The notes under the pieces are model-generated. The model was given only the letters and a program-made list of their open reading frames with translations. It was not told the origin of the DNA and made no database searches. From positions 1,288,660 to 1,352,659 of the forward strand of contig ML680046.1 of the NCBI GenBank assembly GCA_007922225.1: DNA of 64,000 nt. Reading direction: 5' to 3'. Below, piece by piece: positions 1 to 12,491 of the stretch (the stretch's first letter is position 1; each line of letters begins with the position of its first letter). The position numbers and the translations under genes are program-made. The DNA is from Emydura subglobosa. Its lineage: Eukaryota; Chordata; Testudines; Chelidae.

Positions 1-689
1 TAAGATTAAGCACCTGTTCTGGCATCATAACAGATGTTTTGAAAAACCTATTAAAAAGAATCATTGTGCTGTTTTTGTCTAACAGCAAAAAAAAAAAAAA
101 GAGAAAGATCTAGTCACCTTATCACTGCAAATTAACAAATTATTTGCCAGAAAGTTCTGTTTAAATACCTTACATCAGCCTTTGTACTCTTCCTCCTCTA
201 AGTACTCTTCTCTTTAAAAGTTTTCAAGTTCAACTCCTAATGCGCACCCACATATCTTTTGATATGCTCAGTGCTGATGTCACCAGTGTTATGTATCTTT
301 GTTGACCTTTTGAAAGTAGGAACACCTGGCACATAGGGATGGATCCTACCGCCAGTTAAATCAACAGAGAAATCCCCACTAATTTAATTTGTCTTTTGCT
401 CCTATACAGGAGCTTTCATCCCAGCTTTCTTCACAACTCCCCTATGAGACGGAGAAAAGCAATATTTACCTTTGTACATATGGAGAAAAAATAGTAGAAA
501 GAGGCTAAGACCGATAAACTCAAACATGGGGACATACAGTTAGGCACCTCATTAATTAGTCTTATTTATCAGTGACCTAATTTTCAGCTCCCACTCAGAT
601 CTTCCTTTGATAATGAGGCCACTTATTTAGATTCCTAAATATGGATTTAAGTATCTAACTCTGGGAATTCAAGTGTGAAAATTTTAGTC
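1..689. other. Anonymous AT-rich sequence
   Basis: No gene or repeat family was recognised here. There is a run of 14 A residues near position 87. All frames are interrupted. Confidence 0.5.
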
Positions 690-785
690 CAAGAGATTTG
701 ACCAAGGTCACACAGGAAGCTTGTGGCAGAGTGGGAAACAGAGATAAGATATTCTGTTTCCTAACCCTGGGCTTTAGCCTCCTGA
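690..785 (-). repeat. MIR-like SINE fragment
   Basis: The stretch reads 'gaccaaggtcacacaggaag' then 'gtggcagagtggg' and a 'ttcctaaccctgggcttta' end. This is the reverse complement of the MIR core (gtgaccttgg...caagt...) with its flanking tRNA-related part. It is old and diverged. It is supported only by motif order. Confidence 0.55.
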
Positions 786-2473
786 GCATTTTGCCCCTTA
801 GTTATGGGACATCTAATCAACTGCAGAATTTAATTGTTTGTTTCCTTCTAGTAGGGATTAATATCTCTTTAAGCTTTGAGATATTGATGATTTGAAAAGG
901 AATTGTGGCCATACAAATTTGGTGAGAAGCAACATGAACTAATAGGGAATTGATCACAAGTTTACTTGCTACCATTAAGTCATGTGACACGCATATTCCC
1001 AACACCTCTTCCCTACTCGCTTCCCATAACTTCTACTACATTTGTGTCTTTCTTTCATTTTTAATTCATACCTTCCTTCATTTCATTTTTTTCTTAGCAA
1101 AAACACCCAATAAAGATAAGCCAAAGACAGAAACTTCTCTCCCCATCCTCACAACCTAAATTTTAATGTTCAAACAAATTAGATTGATGAGCCAAAACAA
1201 AAACTAAATCTATTTCTCCATGGCAGAAACTGGACAATGTCAGTTCCTTTTCATCAGAAGCGCCCCAGATTTCAGCTGTTCACATACAAAGATATCTGGA
1301 AATGACCCTTCCTTCTGGTATTAGTTTTGCAAAATTGAACTCATTGACAAGGCTTTGCAAAACCAGAACATGGTCGTATCTGGGCTAGTCATTTGGTAAA
1401 TGAGTACTCAATGTGAATTAGGATGGCACAAATGGGCGCCATAAGGGGGGTATGCTCTGGGAGCTCTGGTCTCAGCTAATGCTGCAAAAGGAAGCCAAAC
1501 TAGTTTGTCAAGCTCTTTCTGGCCATAAAATTTATGAACCTATAAGTAGAAAGTTCAGACATGAAAAGGCTTCTGTCACAGAATGGGATAGCCCTTTAAA
1601 AGATTTAGTCCCCCACCTATGATTATTTAGCTGCCTCTCAGGTTTGGTACTGGGGATTATGTGATAGCCTGATGGCCAGCTGGTCCTTAAAGAAAAGGGC
1701 AAGAGACCTGCAGGGAGGCTGCTGGGTTTATGACGAGTTGGAGAAATAAAACTTAATGCTGAAGAAAAAGAACTGAATTCCTCCTGCTGCTTGGAGTGTT
1801 TTTTGATACATGTGAATTGATGCATGAGTGGTCTAGACTGCATTTGACACTATTTGAGAACTGCTTGAACTTCAGCTGCAAAAAGCCATCCTTTTGCTGT
1901 TTATGAATAAATAAAGGGAAGCTCCTTTCTGAGTTCTTATTTTAAATGCTTGGGTGTGGGAAGCTTTGTTTCCTCCTAAAGGATTTGCCGAATGACACTG
2001 ACTTTGGCTGATAACCTCGTTTTGATTTAAAACATGAGTAACCATGACCATGGGGTTCACTTGTCCTGTCACGAGTAGTTTATCCTAGGTTCTGGAACAT
2101 GTTATCAGGTCTTTGTTCCTTCATTAACTGAGCTGTGACTTTTATGGACTCAACCTTTTTTCTTTATATTATAACATAACCTATATTTCATGTCATACTC
2201 AGGTACAGTTGCATAAAGGAATATTTCTGTCATGAGGGGGAAAAAAAGAGGATCATGTATTTCTCGTTCACAAAAACGATCAAACAACAACCCAGAGTTT
2301 TGTATTTACATAACATCTTTCATTCGATACCTCTGAGGATTTTTACAAAACAATAAATAATGTCAACCTTAGAGATGGCATACAGAAGATAAGTGGTTAG
2401 CTAACTATCACAAAAGCAGATCAGCAGTAGATCCAGCAAGGAATCTTGGCTTCCACTTCTGTGTTTAGATGAC
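786..2473. other. Anonymous sequence, no gene seen
   Basis: Only short ORFs occur (longest 103 codons on the minus strand, 1532-1843) and they have low-complexity or unremarkable composition. No splice-flanked open exon or repeat family was recognised. Confidence 0.45.
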
Positions 2474-2884
2474 TAAGGGTTGGTTCACACTGTGGACTTA
2501 TGTCGATTTAAAGTTCCCTATATCGATTTAAGTACTCCGATGTTCACCCTCTCACTACTGTTAAGTTGACTTAAAGTGCCAGTAAAATCGATTTAATAAG
2601 ACCACCTCTGCAAGTGGCCTAGTGCCTAAATCGACTTTGTAAATTCTAATTAGCGTCTGTGTGAACATAATGGAGCTTAATTCGAATTAATTAACCTCTG
2701 GAATGTATCCCATTATGATCCATTTTCACCTCTCTAACCAATCAATCTGAGGTGCTCTGTGGTTACAATAGCAGGTAAAGTCCCCTCCCTTCAAGCCCCG
2801 GGAAGATTTGATTTTCCTGTTTGTCTGGGAGGGGGAAAGGCATGCCGGGGAAGGGACATCTGGTGAGTTCTCTTTCTTCAGTTT

Positions 2885-3290
2885 CAGTCTCTGTGTGTGT
2901 GTTGAATGCAAGCAGAGAAATCCAACACCCTTACAATCCCCGTCTTTCTATTTGTGAGGGTTTGGAAAGCAACCAGAGAAAGCAACCTCCCCACTTCCCC
3001 CCCACCCCACCTCGATCCTGTCTATGTGTGTGTTGAATGCAAGAAGACAAATCCAACTCCCCCACAACCTCCGTTTTCCCTATCTATGTGTGTTTGGAAT
3101 GCAAGCTGAGAAATCAACACCCCCCCCTCGCCCCCCGCCCTAATCAGTTCCCAATAGCTCTCTGTTTTTCTTTGGACTGCAGGCAATGAAATCCAGCCCC
3201 CCCCAAAAAACAAAACAAAAAAAAAAACAAAACAAAACAAAACACTATCCTGTCTCTGTGTGTTTGTGATGCCAGCAGATTACTCTCCAG
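2885..3290. repeat. Degenerate ~75-bp tandem blocks inside the Harbinger-like element
   Basis: Near-copies of 'ctatgtgtgtgttgaatgca' followed by 'agaaatcca' and a C-rich stretch recur around 2888, 3020, 3083 and (more diverged) 3165 and 3255. Spacing is 60-130 bp. The blocks are internal to the transposon and probably arose by local duplication. They explain several short proline/serine-rich ORFs on both strands, which are not genes. Confidence 0.55.
3203..3244. repeat. (CAAAA)n-type simple repeat
   Basis: A-rich tract with regularly spaced C residues, lying inside the Harbinger-like element after a C-run. Confidence 0.8.
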
Positions 3291-4305
3291 CCCTCCATGT
3301 GGTCTGCTTTAGAAAGTCACTTGCTACATTGTATAAAATCATAATTATGACAACTGAAACATATGTCTCTTCTTACTTTTCAATACGCAAACTAGAGGCT
3401 ACATTGTGTCACACCATCATTGCTGAAATTGATCAATTGATACATTCTTCCTAACTTTAAAAACTGTGTCTACATTGTATCCAAGCATCATTAGTTCAAA
3501 CTCTTACATATGGATATTGTTCTTCACTAGTTTGGCTGTGGCTATCTTGCTATTTCTTTTTCATTCTGAAGACACCACGCACTCAGATTAGGAAAAGGAA
3601 GAAACTAAACACCCTACCCTACCCCTGGAGAGGGAGAAGGAACCATTCCCCCACCCCTTCACCTAAGACATGACTGTTCAAAAATAAAGGTTTGCTTATT
3701 TTCAAAACGTTTCTTTATTAAAGAAAATCTTGTTCATGAGGGATTTGCCTGGCACAGATCCAGCAAGCAACAAAGGGGTGGGGGGTGCTAAGTGGGTGAA
3801 AAAAGGCAAGCAAAATACAGAGGGGGGTGCATGAGAAAAGGCTAGCAATGTACAGGGACAGAAATCACTAATGCATCACTCATTCATTTCCTGCAGCAAT
3901 TGGGAATTGTTCTGCTGGATGTCTTGAAGCAGGGCACCCGTGGCTGCTTCACGTTCTTGCTCTTTTTCTCAAGTATCCCATGCTAAGCCGTGAAAAGCAA
4001 TGGCGAAATCAGGGAGCAAAAAAACCGGCTCAAAAATCCTTTTCCTGTTTGTTTGGAAGGGGGAAAGGGTGGGGGAAGCAGTGATGCATCCTAGGACGAT
4101 GCCATAGCCTCCGTCGGTAGTTGCACTGTGGGATAGCTACCCAGATTGCACTGCTTTCTAATTCGAATTAAGGCTGCAATGTGTGAATGCAAGAGACCAG
4201 CTCAGATAGCATAGTGAGAACAGTCTGCTGCTATTTCTTTAAATTGGCTGCTGAAAGTCGATTTAAGCTCATTCGAATTAGCGCTGCAGTGTGAACATAG
4301 CCTAA

Positions 4306-5464
4306 ATGAGTGGTTTTTAAATGGTGTATTGCCGCATTAGGAGGTAGATGTTTGCTATAAAAGCACAGAGGATTCTGGAATGATGAGGCTCAAAGGATTC
4401 TGGGATGTGGCTCCTGGAAGAAGACAATAGGTGGGTATGGTTTCATGGAACGAAAACGTGGTTGGGGGAAGGCAGCTGAAAAAAACATTAAGAATGCCCA
4501 GGCTGCCTTTCATGAATTAAAAGACAAGTGTTTTCAGATGCACCACATTAACACACTAATAGCATAATAATAACTCCATTTTTTCTTTCACCCTTCAAGA
4601 ACACTATCATAACAGGGAAATAAATAAATGGAAGTGATGGGTGAATCTTAAAAAGTCAAATTGAGGACTCAATCCTGCAAGGTGCTAAGCATTCTGGCCC
4701 TGATCCAGGAAAACTCAAGCATGCTTGCTATCCCATTAAAGCTTAGCACATTTGCACATAAAGCTACGCTTTGCTGGATCAGGCGTAGAGCACGCAGCAC
4801 CCCGCAGAGATCAATTCCCTACAACTGTGCAAATTTATCCCAGTGGTTTTCATCTGCTGATTATTTGAAAAGCTGCTTTTTTCACAAGGTCCTGGCTTCA
4901 GCTGGGCTGGAAATATTGTGGAAATATTCTGGAAACTTCTACTTTTGGTTGAAACTAGCAAGTTCAGGATTTGCTTTAAGAAGTTAACTAAACCTTTTTA
5001 ATCACTAAAAGATGTTTAGGTTCCATTTGAGTTCTGGGTAAAGGGTTTTGGGTAATATCTTACTTTATTTGATTGAGTTCAGACCTCCCTTCTGGGCACC
5101 AAATTAAGATTCTGAGGTGCTCTTTCAAACTTTCAATCAAAAGAAGAAAATGAAGGTGGGTTGTGAAATAATATCACAGAAAGAAATCCTTTCCACATGT
5201 ATCTCCTGCCAGCTGCTTTATTCCTCATCCTTTTACCTAGTCTGCCTGCTGGTTAGATTGCCATCAGATAATCTACAATTATAATGTGTTTAACCTGTAA
5301 CCTTCCAAAAGGCATGTTCTCTGGATAATGTAACTTGAACCTGGTAAATTCTTCATTTTAAAGAGAAACTTGCACAGTGGAGAAAACTTTGAAATGTAGA
5401 CGATTTAAACGTGCATCTGTTTAATTGTTACATGGTTTTCATGGTGTTCTTTTTCTTATTGTAG
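4306..5464. other. Mostly anonymous; includes an ancient palindromic repeat near 4660-4790
   Basis: No gene was recognised. Around 4660-4790 the words 'aatcctgcaaggtgct', 'ctgatccagga' and 'tgctggatcagg' occur. They resemble an old inverted amniote repeat that appears again near 29950-30060. The 108-codon ORF at 4661-4987 lies over it and has no recognisable domain. Confidence 0.35.
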
Positions 5465-5543
5465 TTGGCTTTAGCACAAGCCGTAAGATAGGCGATCACA
5501 TAGCCATGCTATCCCGAGAACAGAGCAGGCACCATGACATTTG
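5465..5543 (+). other. Candidate internal exon (weak)
   Basis: A pyrimidine-rich tract ending 'cttattgtag' precedes a 79-bp block, and the block is followed by the strong donor gtaagt. One frame is open throughout (2 nt, then 25 codons, then 2 nt), beginning GFSTSRKIGDHIAML; the other two frames contain stops. I do not recognise the peptide. The donor lies in sequence that matches the start of the adjacent CR1 fragment, so this may be exonisation or chance. A 79-bp open frame occurs often by chance, hence the low confidence. Confidence 0.2.
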
Positions 5544-5705
5544 GTAAGTTGTTCCGATGGTTAATTACCCTCATAGTAAAAAATGTATGCTTTATTTCCT
5601 CTCTGATTTGTGTAGCTTTAACTTCCAGCCATTCAATCATGTTTTACTTTTCTCTGCTAGACTGAAGAACCCATAATTAAATATTTGTTCCCCATGTAGA
5701 CACTT
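5535..5705 (-). mobile_element. CR1 LINE fragment (RT C-terminal region)
   Basis: The order of words 'ttgttccgatggttaattac', 'aacttccagccattcaatc' and 'tttgttccccatgtag' matches the reverse complement of the CR1 region encoding the C-terminal end of ORF2. The same family is seen in forward orientation at 41165-42202, where 'catgccttacagtgatagac' and 'attggaacaatttaccaagg' are the counterparts. It is truncated at both sides. Confidence 0.7.
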
Positions 5706-5867
5706 TGAGTCCACCAAAGACCCTCTTTCTTCTTTGCATGGTTGTGTAAAGAACCTCACAACTGAGCCCTTTGGTAGTTGCCAGGCTGCATGTGTTCAGA
5801 CAAAAGCTATCTCCATCTCAGCTCAGCTTCCACTGCTCTGAAATTCCATGATAAAGTCATAATCATA

Positions 5868-6110
5868 GAATGGTAGGGCTGGAAGGAACATTAAGAGTTC
5901 ATCTAGTCTTCTGCCGAGGCAGGATTAAGTATATTTAGACCATCCCTAACAGGTATTTGTCTAAACTGTTGCCAAAGCCTTCAGTGACAGGGATTCCACA
6001 ACCCTCCCAGCTACTCCCACTGCTTAACTATCCTTATTGTGGAAAGTTTTTCCTAATATACAACCTTAATCTCTTTTGCTGACCACCACCCAATCACTTC
6101 TTTTCCTACA
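5868..6110 (-). mobile_element. CR1 LINE 3' fragment
   Basis: Begins 'aatcatagaatggtagggct', the reverse complement of a CR1 3' terminus with its ATTCTATGATT-type tail. It continues through 'catctagtc', 'ttccacaaccctcccagcta' and 'gaaagtttttcctaatat', the antisense of the ORF2 C-terminus. It is 5'-truncated, as is usual for CR1. Confidence 0.75.
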
Positions 6111-7535
6111 CTCAGTGGATGTGGAGAACAATTGATCACTGTCCTCTCCTTAACTGTCCTTTTAACCATCATAAGGATCACCATCCTTTTCATGTTTGAA
6201 GACGGTTATATATCCATTGGCATAGCATTGCCAGGGAGTGGGAGATGCCAGAGTCCCAGAGCTGACATACATATCCTGTGGATCCCGGGGGAACCGCAGG
6301 GTTTGGAGTCTGGACCTAAAGCTCATTTCATGTGTGATGGTAGGTGGGAAGTGACAAAACCTACTTTCCTGATGGAACAATTTAGGATTAAATCCAGGAA
6401 GGAAATTCCATGATTTTCCTTTCCCTTTTCTCACTCTCATATCTCTTGCTTCGAGGGGAAGTGATCTAGTCCAATGACAGTTCATTGCTAGATGTTCTGC
6501 TAAGTGACCCCAGCATTAGCAATGCAGGGATGGTGGAGATTGCTGGTTGCCATGTAATTTCCTACAGCCCCAGATCTGCAGGGGTTTGTATGCTCATACT
6601 TTGTAAAGGTTCCCATCAGGGCACAGTCTTCTCCTACTGACAATGCAAATGAACCCACTACTGCTTGCCTTTTAAAAAAAAAATCTTCCTGGTTCATTTT
6701 CAAAGGAAACAGTAAAACTTTAAAAAGCCATCCCAAATTGTCAGATTAATTCTAAATCTTCTTAGGTTAAATATGCAAATCTCAAGGAAAACCAAAAGAT
6801 ATTGTCACCTTTCATGAGGTTTCTTAAGGATTAAAGGACTAAAAGTCATCAAAAGTCCATGGGACCTGATAATCATTTATTCAGGGGACTGTACAATACC
6901 CACACATGGCATTGTTCCAATATCTGGAATGAATATGTAGTGTGGAAATATTAACAAGATGGAGAACAAACATTATTTTAACTGTCAGATTGATCTTTCC
7001 AATAACTATAATTAATCACATTTACTAACTGCTATAAAGTCATTGAGAGTTCTCTCTTAAGGAGGTTATGTGGCAATGAAACAAAGTTATTTTTCCTCAT
7101 GTTCCTTTCATAAATCATCAGCAAATATACATATATATGAGCTGTCTCCCAGCTGAGTCTTTCAGGAATTAATAAACCATTTAAAATGTATAACACAAGG
7201 CAAGTAAAAACGTAAATGACCTTTGAACTTTACAAGGACATTTTCTCTTTCGAGAATTCATTCTTCAGTTAACAAGAATGGTCCTGAGAACTAGGAGTAA
7301 AAGATTAGCCCTTCATGGATGGATACCTGGGTCAAAATCTGGCATAGATCAGAAATGAAATAAATTTAATCACCTCTCAGCTGAATTCATATTGGTCCAC
7401 AAAAACGAGGTTAAAAACTGAAATCAACTAAATGTAGAAAGACTGCACGGTTTAAGAAATTAGTAATGGCTCTTTTAACCTGTTGATAACAGGTACAAAT
7501 TCAGAATACATATGCGGTGACTGGATGCTTTTATG

Positions 7536-7567
<32 letters not shown>

Positions 7568-8382
7568 TATTTGGTTGTCTCACCACAGTTTCCAGTGTAT
7601 CAGTGTGTTCACATCACAAAAGCCGGTGACACACTGGAACTTTCATTGGCAATCCCAAAACAGGTGAAGTATCCCATCTTTCCCTCAAGAGGTGGCATTT
7701 CCAACTCTGGATTGAGGCAGTACTGAGAGATCTTAGACTGATGCAGCTTCCACTGTACCTGCACCGGGACTAATCAGGAGACTTCAGGCTGCCATTATAT
7801 GTCTTCTTGTGAATGCTAAATTCACTGGAAAGAAGAATTTGGCATGACCAGAGATTTGTGTTCTAAAGAGGGCTAGAACCAAAGCCTTGGCTGCAAAAGC
7901 AACAGATTGCCAGTCAGGAGAGAGAAATTGTATGTGGAAGCTCACACTATCCCTACCTCTAAGAAAGGTGATCAAGCAGAAATCTCACAATTTGACCCAG
8001 AGATAATATGGCTGCCATATGGTGGAAGGAGGTACCTTTCTGGTGGCTCGGTTTCTTCTACAATAATGGCTAAGTTCTATGCAGTGTGGACTATGGGTGT
8101 AGACGAGATAACCCAACTAATTTCTGTGACCACCAGAGCCACAGGCTATGGCAAATTCCAAGTTACTCTGCAAAATCAATGGGTAAAATCTAGCAATGCT
8201 CCTAAACTAATTTTAAAAGGTTAGACTAAGGAATACATTCTTTTTGCCGGACAGTAGATACAGAGTTGCATTAATCTTTGAAAAAACATTTTTATTCTTA
8301 GTCATTTGTTGCCCAATTTCTGAAGAAATTGAAGCTTTGGGATTTGCAAGCTCTTCTGTTTCCTTTGACATTCCTCCCAGAA
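6111..8382. other. Anonymous sequence, no gene seen
   Basis: ORFs of 60-107 codons (for example 6132-6413 and 7907-8224) show no recognised domain, no signal peptide pattern and no splice context. No repeat family was recognised. Confidence 0.4.
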
Positions 8383-8431
8383 TTTTTTTTTTTTTTTTTG
8401 GTTTGTGTCTGGGGGGGGGGGGGGGGGGGGG
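8383..8431. repeat. T17 run followed by G21 run
   Basis: Seventeen T residues (8383-8399), a short spacer, then twenty-one consecutive G residues (8411-8431). The flanking ORFs 8244-8540 and 8213-8506 read through these runs as poly-Phe/Gly and poly-Pro and are artefacts. Confidence 0.9.
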
Positions 8432-8604
8432 CCCCAGAATCACACGTTGGTTCTTGCTGAAAGTGCAGTGCTGGTTTTTTGGGGTTTTTTTTGCTTTAAA
8501 TGACAAAAGTCAGTATAGAATGTTTGGTACATGCAGGTAGAATCTTTATGTTGCATTCAATTTCTAAATCCCTGCTGTCAAGGGAAGCAGACAGGGTCCT
8601 CTTT

Positions 8605-8663
8605 CTGTGTGTGTGTGTCTGCTGAAAATTACTACTTTATATATATATATATATATATATATA
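8605..8663. repeat. (TG)n and (TA)n microsatellites
   Basis: A short TG tract near 8606-8618 and a TA tract at about 8639-8663. Confidence 0.9.
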
Positions 8664-11131
8664 AAAACTTTATATCTATCAATTCCTGCTGTGAAAGTGC
8701 ACAGGAGATAGAGCCAATGCAAGCTCCCACTGCTACACTCAGCATGCAACACACACCAGAATGGAGAGTTTTATATAGAGTGTTTGGAAATAACTTCTGA
8801 AATTCTGCATCTTGCTTATTTATTTATTTATTCAAAAGCCCGCAAGTGCCAGGGTTCAACAGATTTTCATGTGGGCTGTATTCAGATTTATGCAAAAATA
8901 GATCTAAGAATTCAATTATTTTGCATGAAGCGTCTGGAGGTACCTCTGAAATCACATTAAAAAGTTCTGTTGACAGAGAGCAAAGTGACCTGGCATCAAG
9001 AAGATAAAATTGTCAAAAGGCAGGCTGGGAATCTGTGAATGAAAGATTGGGACACCATGGAATAGTCTACAAGATTTCCTCCCATCAGTCAGAAAACTGA
9101 TGGTTCTGATTGGCCCACTATTGCTCTATTGCACCCAGAGTGTGTACACGATGGTTCCAGGAAGATTGCTTCTCTTTGGCATAAGGCAGGGACAATCACA
9201 GTTTCTTCTTCTGCACATACCTTCTCTCGCCTGCAAGAATCAAATTGCTTCCAATGAGGAGGAAAAGAGGTGGAACCATGGCCCCATCCACCTCCGTACC
9301 AGAACCGGTCAGGTACGTTGGGGAGATCAGGCTGCACTACTTTGAAAGGGGCAGGGGTTGTGTGTGTCCTACACTGCTCCTACTCATAGCAATTGCTAGA
9401 CTATGGAGAGCCAAATTCTAGCTTGTGCTATAGCACAGATAGGAGGTGCAGAATACAGGAAGAACGTGAATTTGGTTCAGAGGAAGCCAGATGAATGGAG
9501 GAAATTAGAATTGCGCTGGGGACAGGCAGAGCAGGGGTAGAAGGAAGACAGAGGGAAATCTTGAGGCGTGGGAAGCCAGAAAGGGGAAACTAAGCACCAT
9601 GTAAACCAGAAGGTAGGAAGGAAGATGTGGGATTAGGTCGGGGGGGGGGGGGGGGAAGGAAAACAGGGGAGAACCTGCCATTTCCCAGAGCCCTCTGGTG
9701 GGAAATATGAACTTCGTTTTAGAAGAGACTGCAGCCAATATAAAAGAAAATTGCTCCCTCTATCTCCTCTCTTCCTTTGGAGCTGCTGCTTTCCCTCTCC
9801 AAACTGAATAGCAAGCCCAAAAGAATAGCAGCCCCAGCGTTTGAGAGGCAGAGGGATGAGTGGGGTTGGAGAGGCGGGGTAGCAGGTGACACAGCAAGCT
9901 GGATCCTCACGGTTTTATTTCAGGCACTTCTAACATGACCTCCTTTTGTTTTTTGAGGCTTTACCCTAGAGGTCTTTGGTGAGCTGGATCAGAACACAGA
10001 AGGTGAGAGGAGATTTCCTCATTTTCTGAGTGGCAATGAATTAGTGGAAGATTATTTAAAGATGCCATCAAGAAATTCCCAAAGTGACAAATCTCTCTTG
10101 AGACTCTTTTTTTCTTATGCCCAAATCTGGTGTATTGGGAGACGAGGCTGCAAAAATAAACAGAGTGGTCTGCCCCCTGGTAATTTTGGAGATGAATTGG
10201 ACATTCTGTACACACAGGCATACCGGAGGGAAGAATGTATTTGCAGATGATTTCCTCTGCACTCACTTGGCTAGAAGTTAAAATGCACCCATGGTCCTAT
10301 AATTAACAAATATGGAAGCAGTAACTGATGCTCAAGAAAACTATCCAGGTGGAACTGCCACTTTGGAAGGGCTTTAAATGATACAGTGTCAGTTACAGTT
10401 TTAATTACTTGCTTTATTAATGAGAATGTCTCCTTGCTGGCAAAATTAGAGGCAGTAGAGAATAAAAGTAGATCTCAAAATCTATGATGCTTGATCAAAG
10501 ACATTAAAGACTTCACGCCAAATGCTGCTCTCAGTTACATTATTGTCAACGTTCGCAACATTAACACAAGTCTCATGATATTTGGTGTTTCTCTCAAGGC
10601 CCTACTGACTAGAGTTTTGTAACTGTAAGAATTGTCAGTTTTGAGGTCTTATGGTTGTGGAGATAACCTTGAAAAGATAGATTCTAAGGGGCAAAACCAA
10701 CAAAAACCCAGATGGCAAATACAAATCAGAATGTAGTAAGTATACTGGGTTAGTGCTGCAACCAGCAGTAGATAATGTGAAGCTACTGGTGAAGTGGTCA
10801 AGAACAGACTAGAAATAAATAATAAATAAGGTCAAATCGTGCAATCCGATCTGCATGTGTGGAACCTTGCAGGTGAGCAAAGTCCCATTAATTTCAGTGA
10901 GGCTCAGCATGAATGCAAGGATTGAGATTCAGGGATCTGATTACAAGGTGCTAGAGTCCACAGTGAGGGATGGTCCTGCACTGTCAGGGAGAGTTGGTTT
11001 CCCTAGATGGTCTTTGCACCTTTAACTCATTACTAACCTCCTGAAACGCATTGCTGAGGCTGTGGTGTGTATAGCATTTTCTCTGTCACAGGAATTACAG
11101 AGGCCATGGTTTCCTTGAAAAATATTAAAAG
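8664..11131. other. Anonymous sequence with simple repeats
   Basis: Contains (TTTA)n near 8816-8832 and a 16-G run at 9640-9655. No exon or transposon family was recognised. The ORFs here (up to 101 codons) overlap on both strands and look random. Confidence 0.4.
9640..9655. repeat. G16 run
   Basis: Sixteen consecutive G residues, then 'aaggaaaac'. It is the second of three long G-runs in the window. Confidence 0.9.
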
Positions 11132-11139
11132 GTTACAAA

Positions 11140-11479
11140 TAGAGCTGGTTAAAAATTTCCTGATGGAACAGTTTTCCATTGGATAATATCAATTCAACTT
11201 AACTGAAATATTTAGCAGGAACATATTGACTTTGTCAACATTTTGGATGAAAAATTAGATGAAAGCATTTAATTTCTGAGAAAATTGAAGCATTTTGTTT
11301 TGACTCATATTATAAGTGATATCCTGATAAGGTCTTTTCAATATTTCCAGAACAAAGGTTTTTTGGAAATACTGTTTCGTGAGAAATTTTTAAAATTCAG
11401 ATTTTGTGTTTTCATTTGGAACCAAAAGGAAATGTTGATATTTCCACGGAACAGAAATTCTAAGTTTCCACCAGTTCTA
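11140..11479. mobile_element. hAT-type MITE, 340 bp
   Basis: The left end is TAGAGCTGG and the right end reverse-complements to TAGAACTGG. The flanks gttacaaa (11132-11139) and gttacatg (11480-11487) match at 6 of 8 positions, the 8-bp target duplication size of hAT elements. The body is A/T-rich with many 'gaaa'/'tttc' words and has no coding capacity. Related copies appear at 26631-29321 and, less clearly, at 17935-18239 and 58436-58770. Confidence 0.6.
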
Positions 11480-12488
11480 GTTACATGAGGCCACCTTCAA
11501 TAGCAGGAAATCCAATCAGGGATCATCACATTGCTTCCTACAGCAGACCACAATATTATAAACATCACATTTGATCTCTCTGCACTTGCTTGCTTGCTCT
11601 TCTGTAATATCCAGGGCTCAGATTTCTTTCCTTGCTAAAGTCGCTGCTTTGCATTTTCTTATCCCTTTAACCATCCAATCTCATAGACTCATTAACTGTA
11701 AGGTCAGAAAGTACCATCATAATCATCTAGTCTGATCTCCTTCACGTCACAGTCCATAAAACGTCACCTACCCACTCCTGTAATAGACCCATAACCTCTG
11801 TCTGCCTTACTGAAATCCTCAAATCTTGATTTAAAGATTTCAAGTTACAAAGAATTGAACATTTAGTCTAATTCACACTATCAAATGCTCTGTGCCTCAC
11901 ACTGCAGCAGAAGGCAAAAAAGCCAGGGTCTCTGTTAATTTGACCTGGTAGAAATATGGGGATCAGTTAGAGCCTCAGCATAGCATAGGGCAAGATCCAC
12001 CATCCAGACACCTGGGAAAGTATTCTCTGTAGTAGCTCAGAGGCTCACCACAGCTAGTGTTCTATCTCCATCCATTGGCAATATTTGCTAATAGCAGCCA
12101 CAGACAGATCATATACCACTGTAGGCAATTTCATCAGACCATCCCTTCCTCAATATGATCAAACCGCATCTTGGAACAAGTTAAGTTTTTTGCCCCCACT
12201 ATTTCCCTTAAAAGGCTATTCAGAACTTCTCTCCTCTGACAGTTAGAAATCTTAGTCTAATTTCAAAACTGAACTTTTCTATGGTCACTTTATATCCGTT
12301 TGTTCTTGTGCCAACACTGGACCTTAACTTAAATAACTCTTTTTCCTCCCTGGTATTTATTATATAATGATATTATTTTATTTAAAACTGAGACTAAGTA
12401 TTCATTTAGGTGTTGGACCATGCCTAGATAATCTTTAATCTCCACCCCACCCTCAGTATTTAGCAGTCCCACTTCTGTCCTTGTTTTC

Positions 12489-12491
<3 letters not shown>

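Larger units (their letters stand above)
2477..4302. mobile_element. PIF-Harbinger-like non-autonomous DNA transposon
   Basis: The left end begins GGGTTGGTTCACACTG. The right end, reverse-complemented, begins GGCTATGTTCACACTG, so 12 of 16 terminal bases match. Both ends abut TAA (2474-2476 and 4303-4305), the 3-bp TWA target duplication expected of PIF-Harbinger. Both ends carry repeated 'tcgattta' and 'ttcgaatta' motifs in the subterminal region. The 1826-bp body holds no transposase-length ORF, so it must have been mobilised in trans. Assignment to Harbinger rests on TIR plus TSD. An unclassified DNA element with the same TSD length is the alternative. Confidence 0.6.

Noticed and set aside
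2726..3240. Short Ser/Pro-rich ORFs with recurring VCV motifs
   Set aside because: They arise from the degenerate tandem blocks within the Harbinger-like element; the repeated peptide motif mirrors the DNA repeat.
8213..8540. Overlapping ORFs of 97-98 codons
   Set aside because: They are kept open by T17 and G21 homopolymers (poly-Phe, poly-Gly, poly-Pro), not coding selection.
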